Shown piece by piece: positions 1 to 9,114 of a DNA stretch of 43,774 bases. A program made the translations under genes and the position numbers. Numbering within the stretch: the stretch's first letter is position 1; each line of letters starts with the position of its first letter. The stretch comes from Pedobacter sp. AK013. Lineage in GTDB: Bacteria > Bacteroidota > Bacteroidia > Sphingobacteriales > Sphingobacteriaceae. The DNA lies in NCBI RefSeq assembly GCF_014205835.1, contig NZ_JACHCQ010000043.1, positions 1-43,774 of the forward strand, written 5' to 3'. Below the pieces are notes generated by a model, which had not been told where the DNA came from, did no database searches, and saw only the letters and a list, made by a program, of their open reading frames with translations.

Positions 1-220
1 CAAGATCAAAGCTTTTAGGGCAACCTCAAGAGGTGTAAGGGATATTAAATTCTTCTTATTCAGATTGTCGAAAATATATGCTTAAAAAAACATCCCCCCC
101 AACTTTTCCGCTTGATCCCTTAATTGTAGATCGTTACAGAAGTTAACTGGTTCATTAGCTATTAGTTCATTAGTAAGATTATAAACTAATGAACAACTGA
201 CCATTGAACTAATGAACTAT
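1..220. other. Intergenic left edge with short inverted and direct repeats
   Basis: No gene is visible here. A ten-base word, GTTCATTAGT, occurs at 165-174 and in inverted form at 185-194, giving a hairpin with a ten-base loop. A near copy lies at 150-159 and another inverted copy at about 208-217. The cluster sits directly after the obgE stop on the minus strand, so it could fold in the 3' end of that transcript, but there is no T-run to make it a classical terminator. Confidence 0.5.
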
Positions 221-1216
221 CTATCCTTCAATCGCTTTCCAAAGCATATCCTTCAGTTCTAAAATATTTTTTTCAGCTACTGACGAAATAAATATAGATG
301 GGATATTTGGCAGGTCCTGCTTCATCTCCTCCATCAGTTCTTCATCTAACATATCTGATTTGGTAATGGCTAAAACGTGTGGCTTTTGCATTAATTCGGG
401 ATTGTAAGATTCTAATTCGCTTTTAAGAATTTCGTATTCTTCTTTAATTGAGCGGCTTGTATCAGCCGGAACCATAAACAATAGCACCGAATTACGCTCT
501 ATATGACGCAGGAAACGGTACCCTAAACCTTTACCCTTTGATGCACCTTCGATAATTCCGGGGATATCGGCCATTACAAAAGATTTTCCACCTCTGTAAC
601 TCACAATACCCAGATTAGGAACAATAGTAGTAAATGGATAATCGGCAATTTCTGGCTTAGCAGCCGAAACTACCGAAAGTAAAGTAGATTTTCCTGCATT
701 AGGGAAACCAACGAGACCAACATCGGCTAAAACTTTTAATTCTAAAATGTTCCAAACCTCTTGTCCCTGCTCACCCGGTTGTGCAAAACGTGGTGTTTGC
801 TGAACAGCGTTTTTAAAATGCGCATTACCCAAACCACCACGGCCACCAGCTGTTAAAATCTTCGTTTCGCCATCTTTGGTAATTTCGAAAAGGATTTCTC
901 CGGTTTCAGCATCTTTGGCAATGGTACCAAGTGGAACCTCTAAGATTTCATCCTTACCTTGCTTGCCGAATTTATGGGAACTACCACCAGCGCCACCATC
1001 TTCTGCAATGATATGCTTACGGTATTTAAGGTGTAATAATGTCCAGATATGGATACTGCCTTTAACGATAATGTGGCCACCGCGACCACCATCACCGCCA
1101 TCGGGGCCACCCATTGACGTTAAAATATCACGATGCAAATGTGCCGAACCTGCCCCGCCCTTACCAGAACGGCAACAAATTTTTACATAATCTACGAAAT
1201 TCGAACCCTGTGACAT
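221..1216 (-). CDS. obgE: GTPase ObgE/CgtA
   Basis: This is the essential Obg-family GTPase, which acts in late assembly of the large ribosomal subunit and in stress signalling. The first roughly 155 residues form the glycine-rich Obg fold (runs such as GGPDGGDGGRGG and GGAGGSSHKFG). The G domain follows, with P-loop GFPNAGKST near residue 170, switch region YPFTT, G3 DIPG, G4 TKSD and G5 SSVA. At 331 residues it lacks the C-terminal OCT extension of Firmicutes Obg, which is usual in Bacteroidota. It lies downstream of adk on the same strand, about 170 bases away, and the two are probably co-transcribed. Nothing in the sequence looks damaged. Confidence 0.97.
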   Translation of the reverse strand: MSQGSNFVDYVKICCRSGKGGAGSAHLHRDILTSMGGPDGGDGGRGGHIIVKGSIHIWTLLHLKYRKHIIAEDGGAGGSSHKFGKQGKDEILEVPLGTIAKDAETGEILFEITKDGETKILTAGGRGGLGNAHFKNAVQQTPRFAQPGEQGQEVWNILELKVLADVGLVGFPNAGKSTLLSVVSAAKPEIADYPFTTIVPNLGIVSYRGGKSFVMADIPGIIEGASKGKGLGYRFLRHIERNSVLLFMVPADTSRSIKEEYEILKSELESYNPELMQKPHVLAITKSDMLDEELMEEMKQDLPNIPSIFISSVAEKNILELKDMLWKAIEG

Positions 1217-1272
1217 ATTTTAATATTGAAATGTTAATACTGGAACGTTGAAACAACAATTCCTTTAAAATT

Positions 1273-1306
1273 AAAGAGTTATAACGTTTTAACATTATAA
1301 CTCTTT
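1273..1306 (-). repeat. Perfect 12-bp inverted repeat between adk and obgE
   Basis: The arms AAAGAGTTATAA and TTATAACTCTTT are perfectly complementary around a ten-base loop. The hairpin lies in the adk-obgE intergenic region, in the same polarity as both genes. It may be a processing or attenuation hairpin, because it is AT-rich and has no following T-run. The role is inferred only from its position. Confidence 0.45.
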
Positions 1307-1387
1307 GTATGTTTTTAAAATACGACCGGGATAATAAAATTAATCCCAATCCAATTTACTTGATACTAGATACTTGCTACCTGAACC

Positions 1388-1963
1388 TTACACTTTATAT
1401 TGATCAATTACAGCGCAAAGATCGTTATATACTCTTTCTATTTCACCAATTCCATTAACTTTATTCAACTTTCCTTGCTCTTCATAATAAGGCAATACAT
1501 GAATGGTTTTATCAAAGTATTCTGAAATCCGTTTTTTCAATTTTTCAGCGTCATCATCAGGGCGGCCACTGGTTTTATGACGTTCAGCAATACGTTTTGT
1601 TAATTCATCCTGATCTACATCTAAAGCGATAACTCCTGCTATTTTACTGCCTTTACGCTCTAAAAATAAATCAAGCTCAACTGCTTGCGGAACGGTACGC
1701 GGAAACCCATCAAACACAAACCCCTTAGCATCAGGATTTTTATCCACCTCTTCTTCAAGCATGGCAATCGTAATGGCATCAGGAACCAATTCCCCATCAG
1801 CTAACAATTGACTTACTTTTTTTCCTAATTCGGTTTCTCCTTTAACGTGTGCTCTAAAAAGATCGCCTGTTGAAACGTGTACCAACTGATATTTTGTAAT
1901 CAGCTTTTCAGATTGGGTGCCTTTACCCGCCCCTGGAGGGCCAAAGAGAACTAAATTAAGCAT
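1388..1963 (-). CDS. adk: Adenylate kinase
   Basis: Adenylate kinase interconverts ATP plus AMP and two ADP in the cytoplasm. The 191-residue protein begins with the P-loop GPPGAGKGTQ (residues 8-17), followed by the AMP-binding STGDLFR, the DGFPRT motif in the middle, and the LID arginines in SGRPDDD. The short LID has no zinc-binding cysteines, so this is the short-form enzyme. The length is normal and all catalytic arginines seem present. In Bacteroidota adk commonly precedes obgE, as it does here, so this is the ancestral left border of the window. Confidence 0.97.
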   Translation of the reverse strand: MLNLVLFGPPGAGKGTQSEKLITKYQLVHVSTGDLFRAHVKGETELGKKVSQLLADGELVPDAITIAMLEEEVDKNPDAKGFVFDGFPRTVPQAVELDLFLERKGSKIAGVIALDVDQDELTKRIAERHKTSGRPDDDAEKLKKRISEYFDKTIHVLPYYEEQGKLNKVNGIGEIERVYNDLCAVIDQYKV

Positions 1964-2521
1964 TCAAGTTGTTTAGGTTGTCTTCAAAAATTAAAAAAGC
2001 CTTATTCCTATGGCTCTGTTAAAAGTAATATTCAAATCACTGATTAATAGGATTAGACATTGCTTACTTTCGAGGCTGCAAATATATAATTATTAATTTA
2101 GATGCCATTTAAAATTGATAATTTATTTAAAAAAGGACTATTTTAATGACATTTATCTTATTCTAAGAAGAATCTTGTGCCATTTTTATATTTAACAGAA
2201 TTTTCTTCAAATAATCATAAACCTGACCAAACAATTTCTTTTACATATCATGGCGATATCCCGATCTTCTTGTTTCGGTAAGCGTTGTGAAAAAAGAAAA
2301 TTATTTGGATATTAATATCCGGTCAAAAAGTGTATAAAATACGAATTGATTTATCCATATCTGGCGGATCAGCCCCCAAGATCGACAGTACCTATGGCGA
2401 CCTTCATACGGCTCAGCTCACGAAAAAACTAAACCTACCAAATTAGGGTTTTGGTATAAAAACCAAAGCACTTGGTATAAAAACGCAGTTTAATACTATT
2501 TCAACAGCTTTCTTTGGTTTC
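1964..2521. other. Gene-free AT-rich stretch upstream of adk
   Basis: No intact gene is visible. Plus-strand reading at about 2285-2445 gives two short open segments separated by a stop, which may be remnants of a lost gene but match nothing I recognise. The stretch also holds a candidate adk promoter box. The arrangement suggests the boundary between the conserved adk-obgE block and accessory DNA. Confidence 0.4.
2079..2086 (-). promoter_or_regulatory. Candidate -7 box for adk-obgE (TATATTTG)
   Basis: Read on the minus strand this is TATATTTG, an exact match to the Bacteroidota -7 consensus TAnnTTTG. The expected -33 TTTG is not convincing at 19-21 bases upstream, so support is partial. It would give a 5' leader of roughly 110 bases before adk. 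Confidence 0.3.
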
Positions 2522-2965
2522 ATGAAAGCGAAAACTGTACAATACCCATTGTTATTGGAGCGGAAAAAAATTTCCACCAAACTGCATCCGGAAAGAGAAA
2601 CTTTTCCCTCGATGGGATATAGTACTCTAGCCTGTCTTTCCCATTTTATTTTATGCTACAGGCCTTCCATGCAAATAGCTGAATGGAGACCGTATCCATC
2701 TTACACCATGCAGGACAGAGAAATCCGCGCGAAGGTTTGTCTTGTTAACTTGCACTACGCCGGAATTTACAAATTTGGGCAGTATACGGCAGAAATTGAC
2801 CATGCTAAGGCTGTCTTCAATGAAGAAGCCTGGCTGATCCTCTCCTTTACAAATGATAAGCGCCCCCGCAGACTAAACGGTGAGAAAAACGCCCAACTGT
2901 TTAAGTCATTTGATAAGGTATTCCTCTTTGATTTTTTCCATTCCATAATCCATCCCATCAAATAA
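2522..2965 (+). CDS. Unrecognised ORF, possibly not a gene
   Basis: A 147-residue open frame with no family I recognise, no signal peptide and no clear domain. It has an acceptable codon pattern in its second half, including segments such as FNEEAWLILSFTNDKR, but the first half looks poorly structured. It lies alone between adk and the efflux operon on the plus strand. A further 35-codon open frame follows at 2968-3075, immediately before the TolC-like gene. It could be a spurious ORF, a remnant of a regulator lost from the efflux operon, or a lineage-specific gene. Confidence 0.22.
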   Translation: MKAKTVQYPLLLERKKISTKLHPERETFPSMGYSTLACLSHFILCYRPSMQIAEWRPYPSYTMQDREIRAKVCLVNLHYAGIYKFGQYTAEIDHAKAVFNEEAWLILSFTNDKRPRRLNGEKNAQLFKSFDKVFLFDFFHSIIHPIK

Positions 2966-3079
2966 TAATGAAAACAAGTAAAAGAATTATGTTTTCAATC
3001 ACCGTTTTGCCCCCTTCAAAACCGGCTATTGTACTAACACAGAATAGTACTTCCAAAACCTGTAAGAACATCTAATACC

Positions 3080-4417
3080 ATGCATACAAGACATTCATTA
3101 ATTTTGTTAGCCTGTTTTCCCTTTTGCTTGTCTGCTCAGGTGCCATCGTCACTAAAAGCATGTATGGACTACGGGCTAAAGCATAACCGTAATAGAACGA
3201 TCTACGCAAACGAAAAGAAAATTGCCGATGCAAAAGCTAAGGAAATGCTTGCGGCGTACTTACCCACTATCGGGATAAACAGTAGTTTGGATAACAACTT
3301 AAAGGTTCAGCAGACGGTCATTCCAGGGGGTATTTTCGGCCCCAATGACATCCGCGTTGCCTTTACTAAAAAAATAAACACCAACCATGTAGCCAGGATT
3401 GACCAGACGATTTATGACCAGTCTTTACTGATAGGTTTGAAGGCAAATAGTTATAATGCGCAACAGGCTACCTTAAATGAAAGGCAGAGTGAGGAAACCA
3501 TTATCTATAATGTAGGAAACGCTTATACCCAGGTTTTCGTTTACCGTGAACAACTACATCTATTGGGTGAGAATCTTCGCACTTATCAACAACAGCAGGA
3601 AATCAATGCGTTGAAGGTTAAAAAGGGTGTGCTCCTGCAAAAGGATCTTGATAGGATAAGTGTTGACTACAACAACACTTTCGCCCAAATAAAGGTAGCA
3701 GAAAGCAATCTTACCCTCTGCGAAAATCAGTTGAAATTTGAAATGGGATATCCATTGGATCAGCCCCTGGCATTGGACAGTATATCTGCAGAAAAGTTAT
3801 TCGTTCAGGTATCCCAGCATACGGTTGATTCTGGCCATTTAAACCTGGATAACCGGATTGATTTTCAGCTTTCAAAGATCAATGCAAAACTATTGGAAAT
3901 TGATCAGAAAAGGATCAAGGCTACTGCAATGCCAAAACTTACAGCTTATGCACAATATGGTGCAATTGGCTTTGGCGACTATCCAGCTTCAGCATTTTCC
4001 ACACTCACGCCTTACTCGGCTGTAGGGCTGAAACTCAGCATTCCTTTTTTTGATTTCTTGAAACGTAATGCCCAGTATAACCAGGCAAAATACAAAAGTT
4101 TGAATGCACAGGAGGAGATAAAGATGAATGAGGATAAATTTAATATTGAATACCTGAATGCGCAGACAAAGGTAATCAAGGAGCAAGGCAACCTGGAAAA
4201 CAACCGACGTAATATCGCGTTGGCCCAAGCCGTGCTTAATATTACTGATTTGCAGCTCCGAAAGGGCACTACCAATATTACCGAATGGCTAAATGCACAA
4301 AATGCGTTAAAAGAGTCACAAAACAATTATCTCAACTCCTTGTACGCCTATTTTCAGGCCCGGATGGAAATCGAAAAAGCTGGTGGCAGCTTAAAAACAT
4401 TTTATAACGATTTATAG
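3080..4417 (+). CDS. TolC-family outer-membrane efflux protein
   Basis: This is the outer-membrane channel of a tripartite efflux pump. The 445-residue protein opens with a signal peptide (hydrophobic LILLACFPFCLSAQ, cut likely after the AQ). It has the two-fold repeated alpha-helical TolC architecture: long amphipathic helices with heptad-like content near residues 120-220 and 340-440, separated by beta-barrel segments such as the stretch around YGAIGFGDYPAS. The predicted product is a periplasm-spanning trimeric tunnel. The adaptor gene starts seven bases after its stop, so the genes are surely one operon. No regulator (TetR or AraC) is adjacent, so the substrate and control cannot be told from context. 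Confidence 0.93.
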   Translation: MHTRHSLILLACFPFCLSAQVPSSLKACMDYGLKHNRNRTIYANEKKIADAKAKEMLAAYLPTIGINSSLDNNLKVQQTVIPGGIFGPNDIRVAFTKKINTNHVARIDQTIYDQSLLIGLKANSYNAQQATLNERQSEETIIYNVGNAYTQVFVYREQLHLLGENLRTYQQQQEINALKVKKGVLLQKDLDRISVDYNNTFAQIKVAESNLTLCENQLKFEMGYPLDQPLALDSISAEKLFVQVSQHTVDSGHLNLDNRIDFQLSKINAKLLEIDQKRIKATAMPKLTAYAQYGAIGFGDYPASAFSTLTPYSAVGLKLSIPFFDFLKRNAQYNQAKYKSLNAQEEIKMNEDKFNIEYLNAQTKVIKEQGNLENNRRNIALAQAVLNITDLQLRKGTTNITEWLNAQNALKESQNNYLNSLYAYFQARMEIEKAGGSLKTFYNDL

Positions 4418-4424
4418 AATCTAT

Positions 4425-5483
4425 ATGAAGAAAAAATATATTATCATCATCATACTATTTGCATTAGTGCTTTTGGTGGTTTTTAAGCTATCCTCCAATA
4501 AAAAAATCATTAATGAAAAAAACAGGCCCCGGAGCACTCAGAATATCCGGATTCCTGTTAAAACCGCTATGGTATTCCATAAGCAAATCGAATCGGGCAT
4601 TGTCAAAACCGGAAATCTCATCCCTTATAAGCAAGCCAAAGTATTGGCAGGCGCAAGTGGTACCTTATCGGTTGTAAATTTTAATCTTGGCGATATAGTC
4701 GCCGAGGGTCAGTTGCTCGCATTGGCTGATACCAGGGTGCAACAGCTGGAATTGGAAAAAGCGCAAAGCATTGCCTCAAAATTACGTACTGACCTTAATA
4801 CTTATACTGAACTTCTTCAGGGGCAGGCGGCCACACAGGAACAGGTAAATAATCTGAAGCAGGATTATACGAACGCCCTAAACCAGGTTGCGCAGGCAAA
4901 AAAGAATATGAGCAATACGAAAATCAAGGCTCCCATCAGCGGTATGATTGCTTCCAAAATTATTGAGCAGGGCATGTTTATAAATGCCGGGGCAGAGGTT
5001 GCAACGATTGTAAACCTGGCTAAAATTAATGTACAAGTGAACTTGAGTGAAGCCGAAGCCTATCAGGTCCACAAAGAGCAGCAGGTCAGGATTAGCACAG
5101 ATATTTACCCCGGTGAAACATTCGTGGGCAGGGTGAGCTTTATCAGCCCTCAAGCAGACCAGGCAAATAATTTTTTGACCGAAATCCAGGTCGATAATAA
5201 CTCCAGGATGGCACTTCGCGCCGGAACCTTTGTATATGTAGATTTTCAAACGAAGAATACCGCTCCAGCACTGGTCATTCCCCGCGAAGCCGTTATTCAA
5301 AGTATCCAAAAACCGGCGGTATACGTAGTGCAGCATGGCGCAGCGAAACTGCGCACTATCCAGGTGGGACAGGAGGCGGCCGGGTTCATAACAGTTCTAT
5401 CAGGCCTTAAAGCTGGTGAACAGGTGGTTAGTTCAGGCCAGATTAACTTGAAAGACGGCAGCTTAATCAGCATCCCTAAATAA
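4425..5483 (+). CDS. RND efflux periplasmic adaptor (membrane-fusion protein)
   Basis: This 352-residue protein has one N-terminal membrane anchor (IIIIILFALVLLVVFKL). A barrel-sandwich/lipoyl half follows (SGTLSVVNFNLGDIVAEGQLLA), then a short alpha-helical hairpin around residues 100-165, the second lipoyl half (IKAPISGMIASKIIEQGMFI), a beta-barrel domain and a membrane-proximal domain ending in GEQVVSSGQINLKDGS. This is the normal order for HlyD/AcrA-type adaptors, which link the inner-membrane pump to the outer-membrane channel. It sits between its two expected partners. The anchor has no lipobox cysteine, so it is probably membrane-spanning rather than a lipoprotein. Confidence 0.93.
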   Translation: MKKKYIIIIILFALVLLVVFKLSSNKKIINEKNRPRSTQNIRIPVKTAMVFHKQIESGIVKTGNLIPYKQAKVLAGASGTLSVVNFNLGDIVAEGQLLALADTRVQQLELEKAQSIASKLRTDLNTYTELLQGQAATQEQVNNLKQDYTNALNQVAQAKKNMSNTKIKAPISGMIASKIIEQGMFINAGAEVATIVNLAKINVQVNLSEAEAYQVHKEQQVRISTDIYPGETFVGRVSFISPQADQANNFLTEIQVDNNSRMALRAGTFVYVDFQTKNTAPALVIPREAVIQSIQKPAVYVVQHGAAKLRTIQVGQEAAGFITVLSGLKAGEQVVSSGQINLKDGSLISIPK

Positions 5484-5591
5484 TATAAGCGCCATTTTTA
5501 ATGGTTCAAGACTATGTGTTAAGTCCAACCACTGTTTAAAGTCTGTTTTATAACAAAAGATAAAGTATATAAGAAATTAAACTTTTCAAAA

Positions 5592-8500
5592 ATGTCTATA
5601 GCGGAAATTGCCATCAAGCGGCCCTTGCTTATCATCGTTATATTTACTGTCCTACTCCTTTTTGGAGGTTTGAGTTATTTTAAACTGAGCTATAAACTCT
5701 TACCTAATGTAGAGGTGCCAACAGTATCAGTAAGTACAATTTATCCCGGTGCCTCTGCTGCAGAGGTGGAAAGTGCTGTCACCAAAAAACTGGAAGATGC
5801 CTTTGCCTCAGTAGAAGGCCTTGAAAAAATCAGTGCCGCTTCTCAACAAGGAGTCTCGCAGATCACCATACAACTGAAAAGCGGTACAGATGTAAATCAG
5901 GCAGATCGCAATATACAACGTAAAGCAGACCAGGCGCAGAATGACCTGCCGATAGATATCGATCGGCCGAAAGTCAGTAAAATAAACCTTGAGGAAACCC
6001 CTGTGATCAGGGCGGGAGTGACCGCTAATTTATCAGCCAGGGAATTATACGAAATTGTAGATAGGGAGATCCGCCCTATCCTACAAAATGGTACAGGTGT
6101 AGGGCAGGTCAATGTAATCGGAGGAGAAGAACGCCAGATACAGGTAAATATCAATCAGGATAAACTAAAAGCCTATGGCTTAAATATTACCCAGGTTAGT
6201 GATGCTATTGGAAATGCAAACCGTTCTTTTCCTGCAGGGCTCATCGAAACGCAAAGCCAGGAAGTGGCAATACAATTCGACGCCAATATATCCTCACTCG
6301 AACAACTCGGCAAAACGGTGATCAGGCAGCAGGCAGGCATGGGACCGGTTTATTTGAAAGACCTCGGTGAAGTGGTGGATGCCAGTGTTAAAGAGACGGC
6401 CGTTAATCACATAAACGGCTTACCCTCCATCGGTATCCAGGTGATCAAACAGACCGATGCCAACGCAGTAGATGTAAGCAAAGGCATCAAAACAATGTTT
6501 AACACGCTGGAAAAACAATACAAATCTCAGGGAATACGTTTTATTGTATCGAGCGACCAATCCACATATACACTTAAGTCGGCAAATGCTGTTATGGAAG
6601 ACCTTGGTTTGGCAGTACTCATCGTTGGTCTTGTAATGCTTGCTTTTTTACATAGTTTCCGCAGTTCGATGTTTGTTATGATAGCCCTCCCCTGCTCTAT
6701 CATACCAACATTTATTGTGATGTACCTGATGGGTTTCTCTTTGAACCTGATGACACTAATGGCCATGTCGCTGGTTGTTGGAATTCTGGTAGACGATTCG
6801 ATCGTGGTACTGGAAAATATTTACCGGCACATGGAAATGGGTACTGAGCGTCGGAAAGCGGCACTTGACGGGCGCAATGAAATCGGTTTTACAGCAATTG
6901 CCATTACGCTAGTAGATGTAGTGGTCTTTTTGCCTCTTGCCCTCACCGGTGGGATGATCGGGGCCATTCTTAGAGAGTTTTCAGTCGTTGTTATCGTATC
7001 TACCCTTATGAGTTTATTCGTTTCTTTTACAGTTACGCCCATGTTATCCAGCAGGTTCGGAAAACTCGAACACCTGGGTAAAAAAAATTGGTGGGACCGT
7101 GTTAATATTGCGTTTGAAAATCTTCTTGAGGATGTGAAGGCTGGTTATGGGAATTTTTTGAAGATTATCCTGCAGAAAAAAAGATGGCTCTTATCTGGAG
7201 TTCTGTTGTTAATTTTAGGATCTTTTATGCTAATCGGTAAGGGTTTTATAGGCGCCTCCTTCATTCCTTCGGGCGATCAGGGCGAACTTCTGATCAACCT
7301 AGAACTTGAACCTTCAGCATCCATCTATCAAACAACAATGATTACCCAACAGGCAGAAAAGATTATCATGTCACAGCCTGAAGTGCATCATGTATTTTCG
7401 AGCATAGGGTTTGTGAGCGGAGGAGTTGTGGGATCAAATAACAATGCAAATCGCGCTGAGATAACGATAAATTTGAAAGATAAAAAATACAGGAACTACA
7501 CGGCAGATGAATTCGGGATAAGAATTCAGCAAAAGCTTAGCGCACATATTCCAGGGGTAAAAGTAACCTCATCAGCCAAATCAATCACAGGTAATGCCAG
7601 CTCCATACCTATCCAAATTGCGATAAAGGGCATAGACCGGACAGTGGTAAGAAAAGTTGCTGAGCAATACCGCAGCTTGGTGGCCAGTGTGCCAGGAACA
7701 CAGTTTGTTCAACTTTCAGTAAAAGATCAAATCAACCAGGTTGAGATACATTTGAATCGGGAGAAGATGTCCCGCTTTGGGCTCAATGCTACGCAGGTGG
7801 GATTGTCACTTCAAAATGCGTTTAGTGGCAATAACAAGAGTAAGTTTAAGGAGCAGGGCAATGAGCACGAGATCCTGATAAGCCTGGACCGCTTTGACCG
7901 CTCGGCAATGGAAGATGTAGGGAGGCTTTCCTTTACAAATTCCAATGGTCAAAGCTTTAACCTATCGCAATTTGCGCAGATTAACCAAGGCCTGGGCGAA
8001 AGTATCCTTCAGCGCATTGACCGCATGGGTTCTATCACTGTTAATGCAAATGTTTCCGGAAGGCCAACTGGTACCGTTTCCAGTGATATAAAAGCAAAAG
8101 CGGGTGCATTTAAATTACCACCGGGAATTACTGTTGAGTATCTTGGAGATATAAAAAATCAGGGGGACGCCTTCGCCAGCCTTGGCCTGGCACTGGTTAT
8201 CGGAATCCTGTTGGTTTACCTGATTATGGTTGCACTTTACGAAAATGCGGTCTACCCATTTGTGGTATTATTTTCCATTCCTGTTGCATTGGTTGGCGCG
8301 CTGCTGGCCCTAGCCCTTACCATGGAAACCCTGAATATCTTCTCTATTATAGGTATGATTATGCTGCTTGGATTGGTTTCCAAAAATGCGATCCTGATTG
8401 TCGATTTCACCAATCAGCTAAGAACGGAAAAGCGTCTTGAGGTAAAAGCTGCGCTGATTGAAGCGGGAAAAGAGCGTCTGAGGCCAATATTGATGACTAC

Positions 8501-8684
8501 CTTGGCCATGATTTTAGGCATGCTTCCAATTGCTATTGCGAGCGGAGCAGGTTCGGAGATCAAAAACGGAATGGCATGGGTAATCATAGGCGGCCTAACC
8601 AGCTCTATGGTGCTGACTTTATTTGTAGTGCCAACCATGTACCTCATTATTGAACAGTTAAGGCTCAAATTCTATAAGAAGTGA
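5592..8684 (+). CDS. RND multidrug efflux permease (AcrB/HAE-1 type)
   Basis: The 1030-residue proton-driven pump has the twelve-helix, two-repeat RND plan. TM1 begins at residue 10 (IKRPLLIIVIF) and large periplasmic loops lie at roughly residues 35-330 and 560-860. TM4 carries the paired acidic residues needed for proton relay, in GILVDDSIVVLENIYRHME. The second half has the matching LVSKNAILIVDF motif near residue 935. The length and motifs indicate a drug/organic solute pump rather than a heavy-metal CusA pump. It follows the adaptor after 108 bases with no terminator seen. No sign of damage. Confidence 0.95.
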   Translation: MSIAEIAIKRPLLIIVIFTVLLLFGGLSYFKLSYKLLPNVEVPTVSVSTIYPGASAAEVESAVTKKLEDAFASVEGLEKISAASQQGVSQITIQLKSGTDVNQADRNIQRKADQAQNDLPIDIDRPKVSKINLEETPVIRAGVTANLSARELYEIVDREIRPILQNGTGVGQVNVIGGEERQIQVNINQDKLKAYGLNITQVSDAIGNANRSFPAGLIETQSQEVAIQFDANISSLEQLGKTVIRQQAGMGPVYLKDLGEVVDASVKETAVNHINGLPSIGIQVIKQTDANAVDVSKGIKTMFNTLEKQYKSQGIRFIVSSDQSTYTLKSANAVMEDLGLAVLIVGLVMLAFLHSFRSSMFVMIALPCSIIPTFIVMYLMGFSLNLMTLMAMSLVVGILVDDSIVVLENIYRHMEMGTERRKAALDGRNEIGFTAIAITLVDVVVFLPLALTGGMIGAILREFSVVVIVSTLMSLFVSFTVTPMLSSRFGKLEHLGKKNWWDRVNIAFENLLEDVKAGYGNFLKIILQKKRWLLSGVLLLILGSFMLIGKGFIGASFIPSGDQGELLINLELEPSASIYQTTMITQQAEKIIMSQPEVHHVFSSIGFVSGGVVGSNNNANRAEITINLKDKKYRNYTADEFGIRIQQKLSAHIPGVKVTSSAKSITGNASSIPIQIAIKGIDRTVVRKVAEQYRSLVASVPGTQFVQLSVKDQINQVEIHLNREKMSRFGLNATQVGLSLQNAFSGNNKSKFKEQGNEHEILISLDRFDRSAMEDVGRLSFTNSNGQSFNLSQFAQINQGLGESILQRIDRMGSITVNANVSGRPTGTVSSDIKAKAGAFKLPPGITVEYLGDIKNQGDAFASLGLALVIGILLVYLIMVALYENAVYPFVVLFSIPVALVGALLALALTMETLNIFSIIGMIMLLGLVSKNAILIVDFTNQLRTEKRLEVKAALIEAGKERLRPILMTTLAMILGMLPIAIASGAGSEIKNGMAWVIIGGLTSSMVLTLFVVPTMYLIIEQLRLKFYKK

Positions 8685-8722
8685 CTTATTGCTTAGTGAA
8701 CAAAGAGTACTTAAGCTATGAA

Positions 8723-8754
8723 TTTGGAGCGTTTTTAAATTTTTTGTATTTTTA
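8723..8754 (+). promoter_or_regulatory. Candidate Bacteroidota promoter for the 59-residue ORF
   Basis: A -33 TTTG at 8723-8726 is followed after exactly 20 bases by TATTTTTA at 8747-8754, one base from the TAnnTTTG consensus. Spacing falls in the 19-21 range known for the Bacteroidota housekeeping sigma factor. Transcription would start near 8760, leaving about 40 bases of leader before the small ORF. Confidence 0.45.
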
Positions 8755-8802
8755 TCTTGAAAACATAGTGCTAGGCAAGATCGATAAAAACAATTAAACC
8801 AA

Positions 8803-8982
8803 ATGGAAATGCTAAGTTTCATTATCGTGAAAGCCACACAAGAAAAAGGCTATATTCTTCCAGAAGATTTGGAAGTAGGAAAATCAATGGTTCAACATGA
8901 CGACAGAACAGCTGTCTATGATGATACTGAACTCGACTATGATGACCAGCTGAACAATCTTAACGGGTTTATAAAATTGTAA
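8803..8982 (+). CDS. Small acidic protein, 59 residues, unknown function
   Basis: An open frame from ATG at 8803 to TAA at 8982 encodes a short protein rich in Asp and Glu in its second half (DDTELDYDDQLNNLNG) after a hydrophobic N-terminus (MEMLSFIIVKATQEKGYILP). I do not recognise a family. It has a plausible promoter 50 bases upstream and a strong intrinsic terminator 12 bases after its stop, which makes a real, independently transcribed gene likely. There are no cysteines and no signal peptide. A second in-frame ATG two codons later could also be the start. Confidence 0.6.
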   Translation: MEMLSFIIVKATQEKGYILPEDLEVGKSMVQHDDRTAVYDDTELDYDDQLNNLNGFIKL

Positions 8983-8994
8983 AGATAAAATCGC

Positions 8995-9026
8995 AAAAGC
9001 CCTGCCGTTTGACGACAGGGCTTTTT
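8995..9026 (+). terminator. Intrinsic terminator after the 59-residue ORF
   Basis: The stem AAAAGCCCTG pairs with CAGGGCTTTT around an 11-base loop, followed by a T-run. Because the left arm begins with an A-run, it may also end transcription of the minus-strand repeat-protein gene at 9115-9900. Confidence 0.85.
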
Positions 9027-9114
9027 ATATTATAATATAAGATATAAAGGAGTACCACTTTACCTAACTATAGTGCCACTTCTGTGATAACCAATAATAT
9101 AGGTCTATTTTAAA

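Noticed and set aside
876..1190. 104-residue ORF antisense to obgE
   Set aside because: It lies fully inside obgE on the other strand and mirrors its Gly/Pro-rich codons; no independent support.
2968..3075. 35-codon ORF starting MKTSKRIMFS, just before the TolC-like gene
   Set aside because: Too short, with no motif or signal; it may be a remnant but cannot be supported as a gene.
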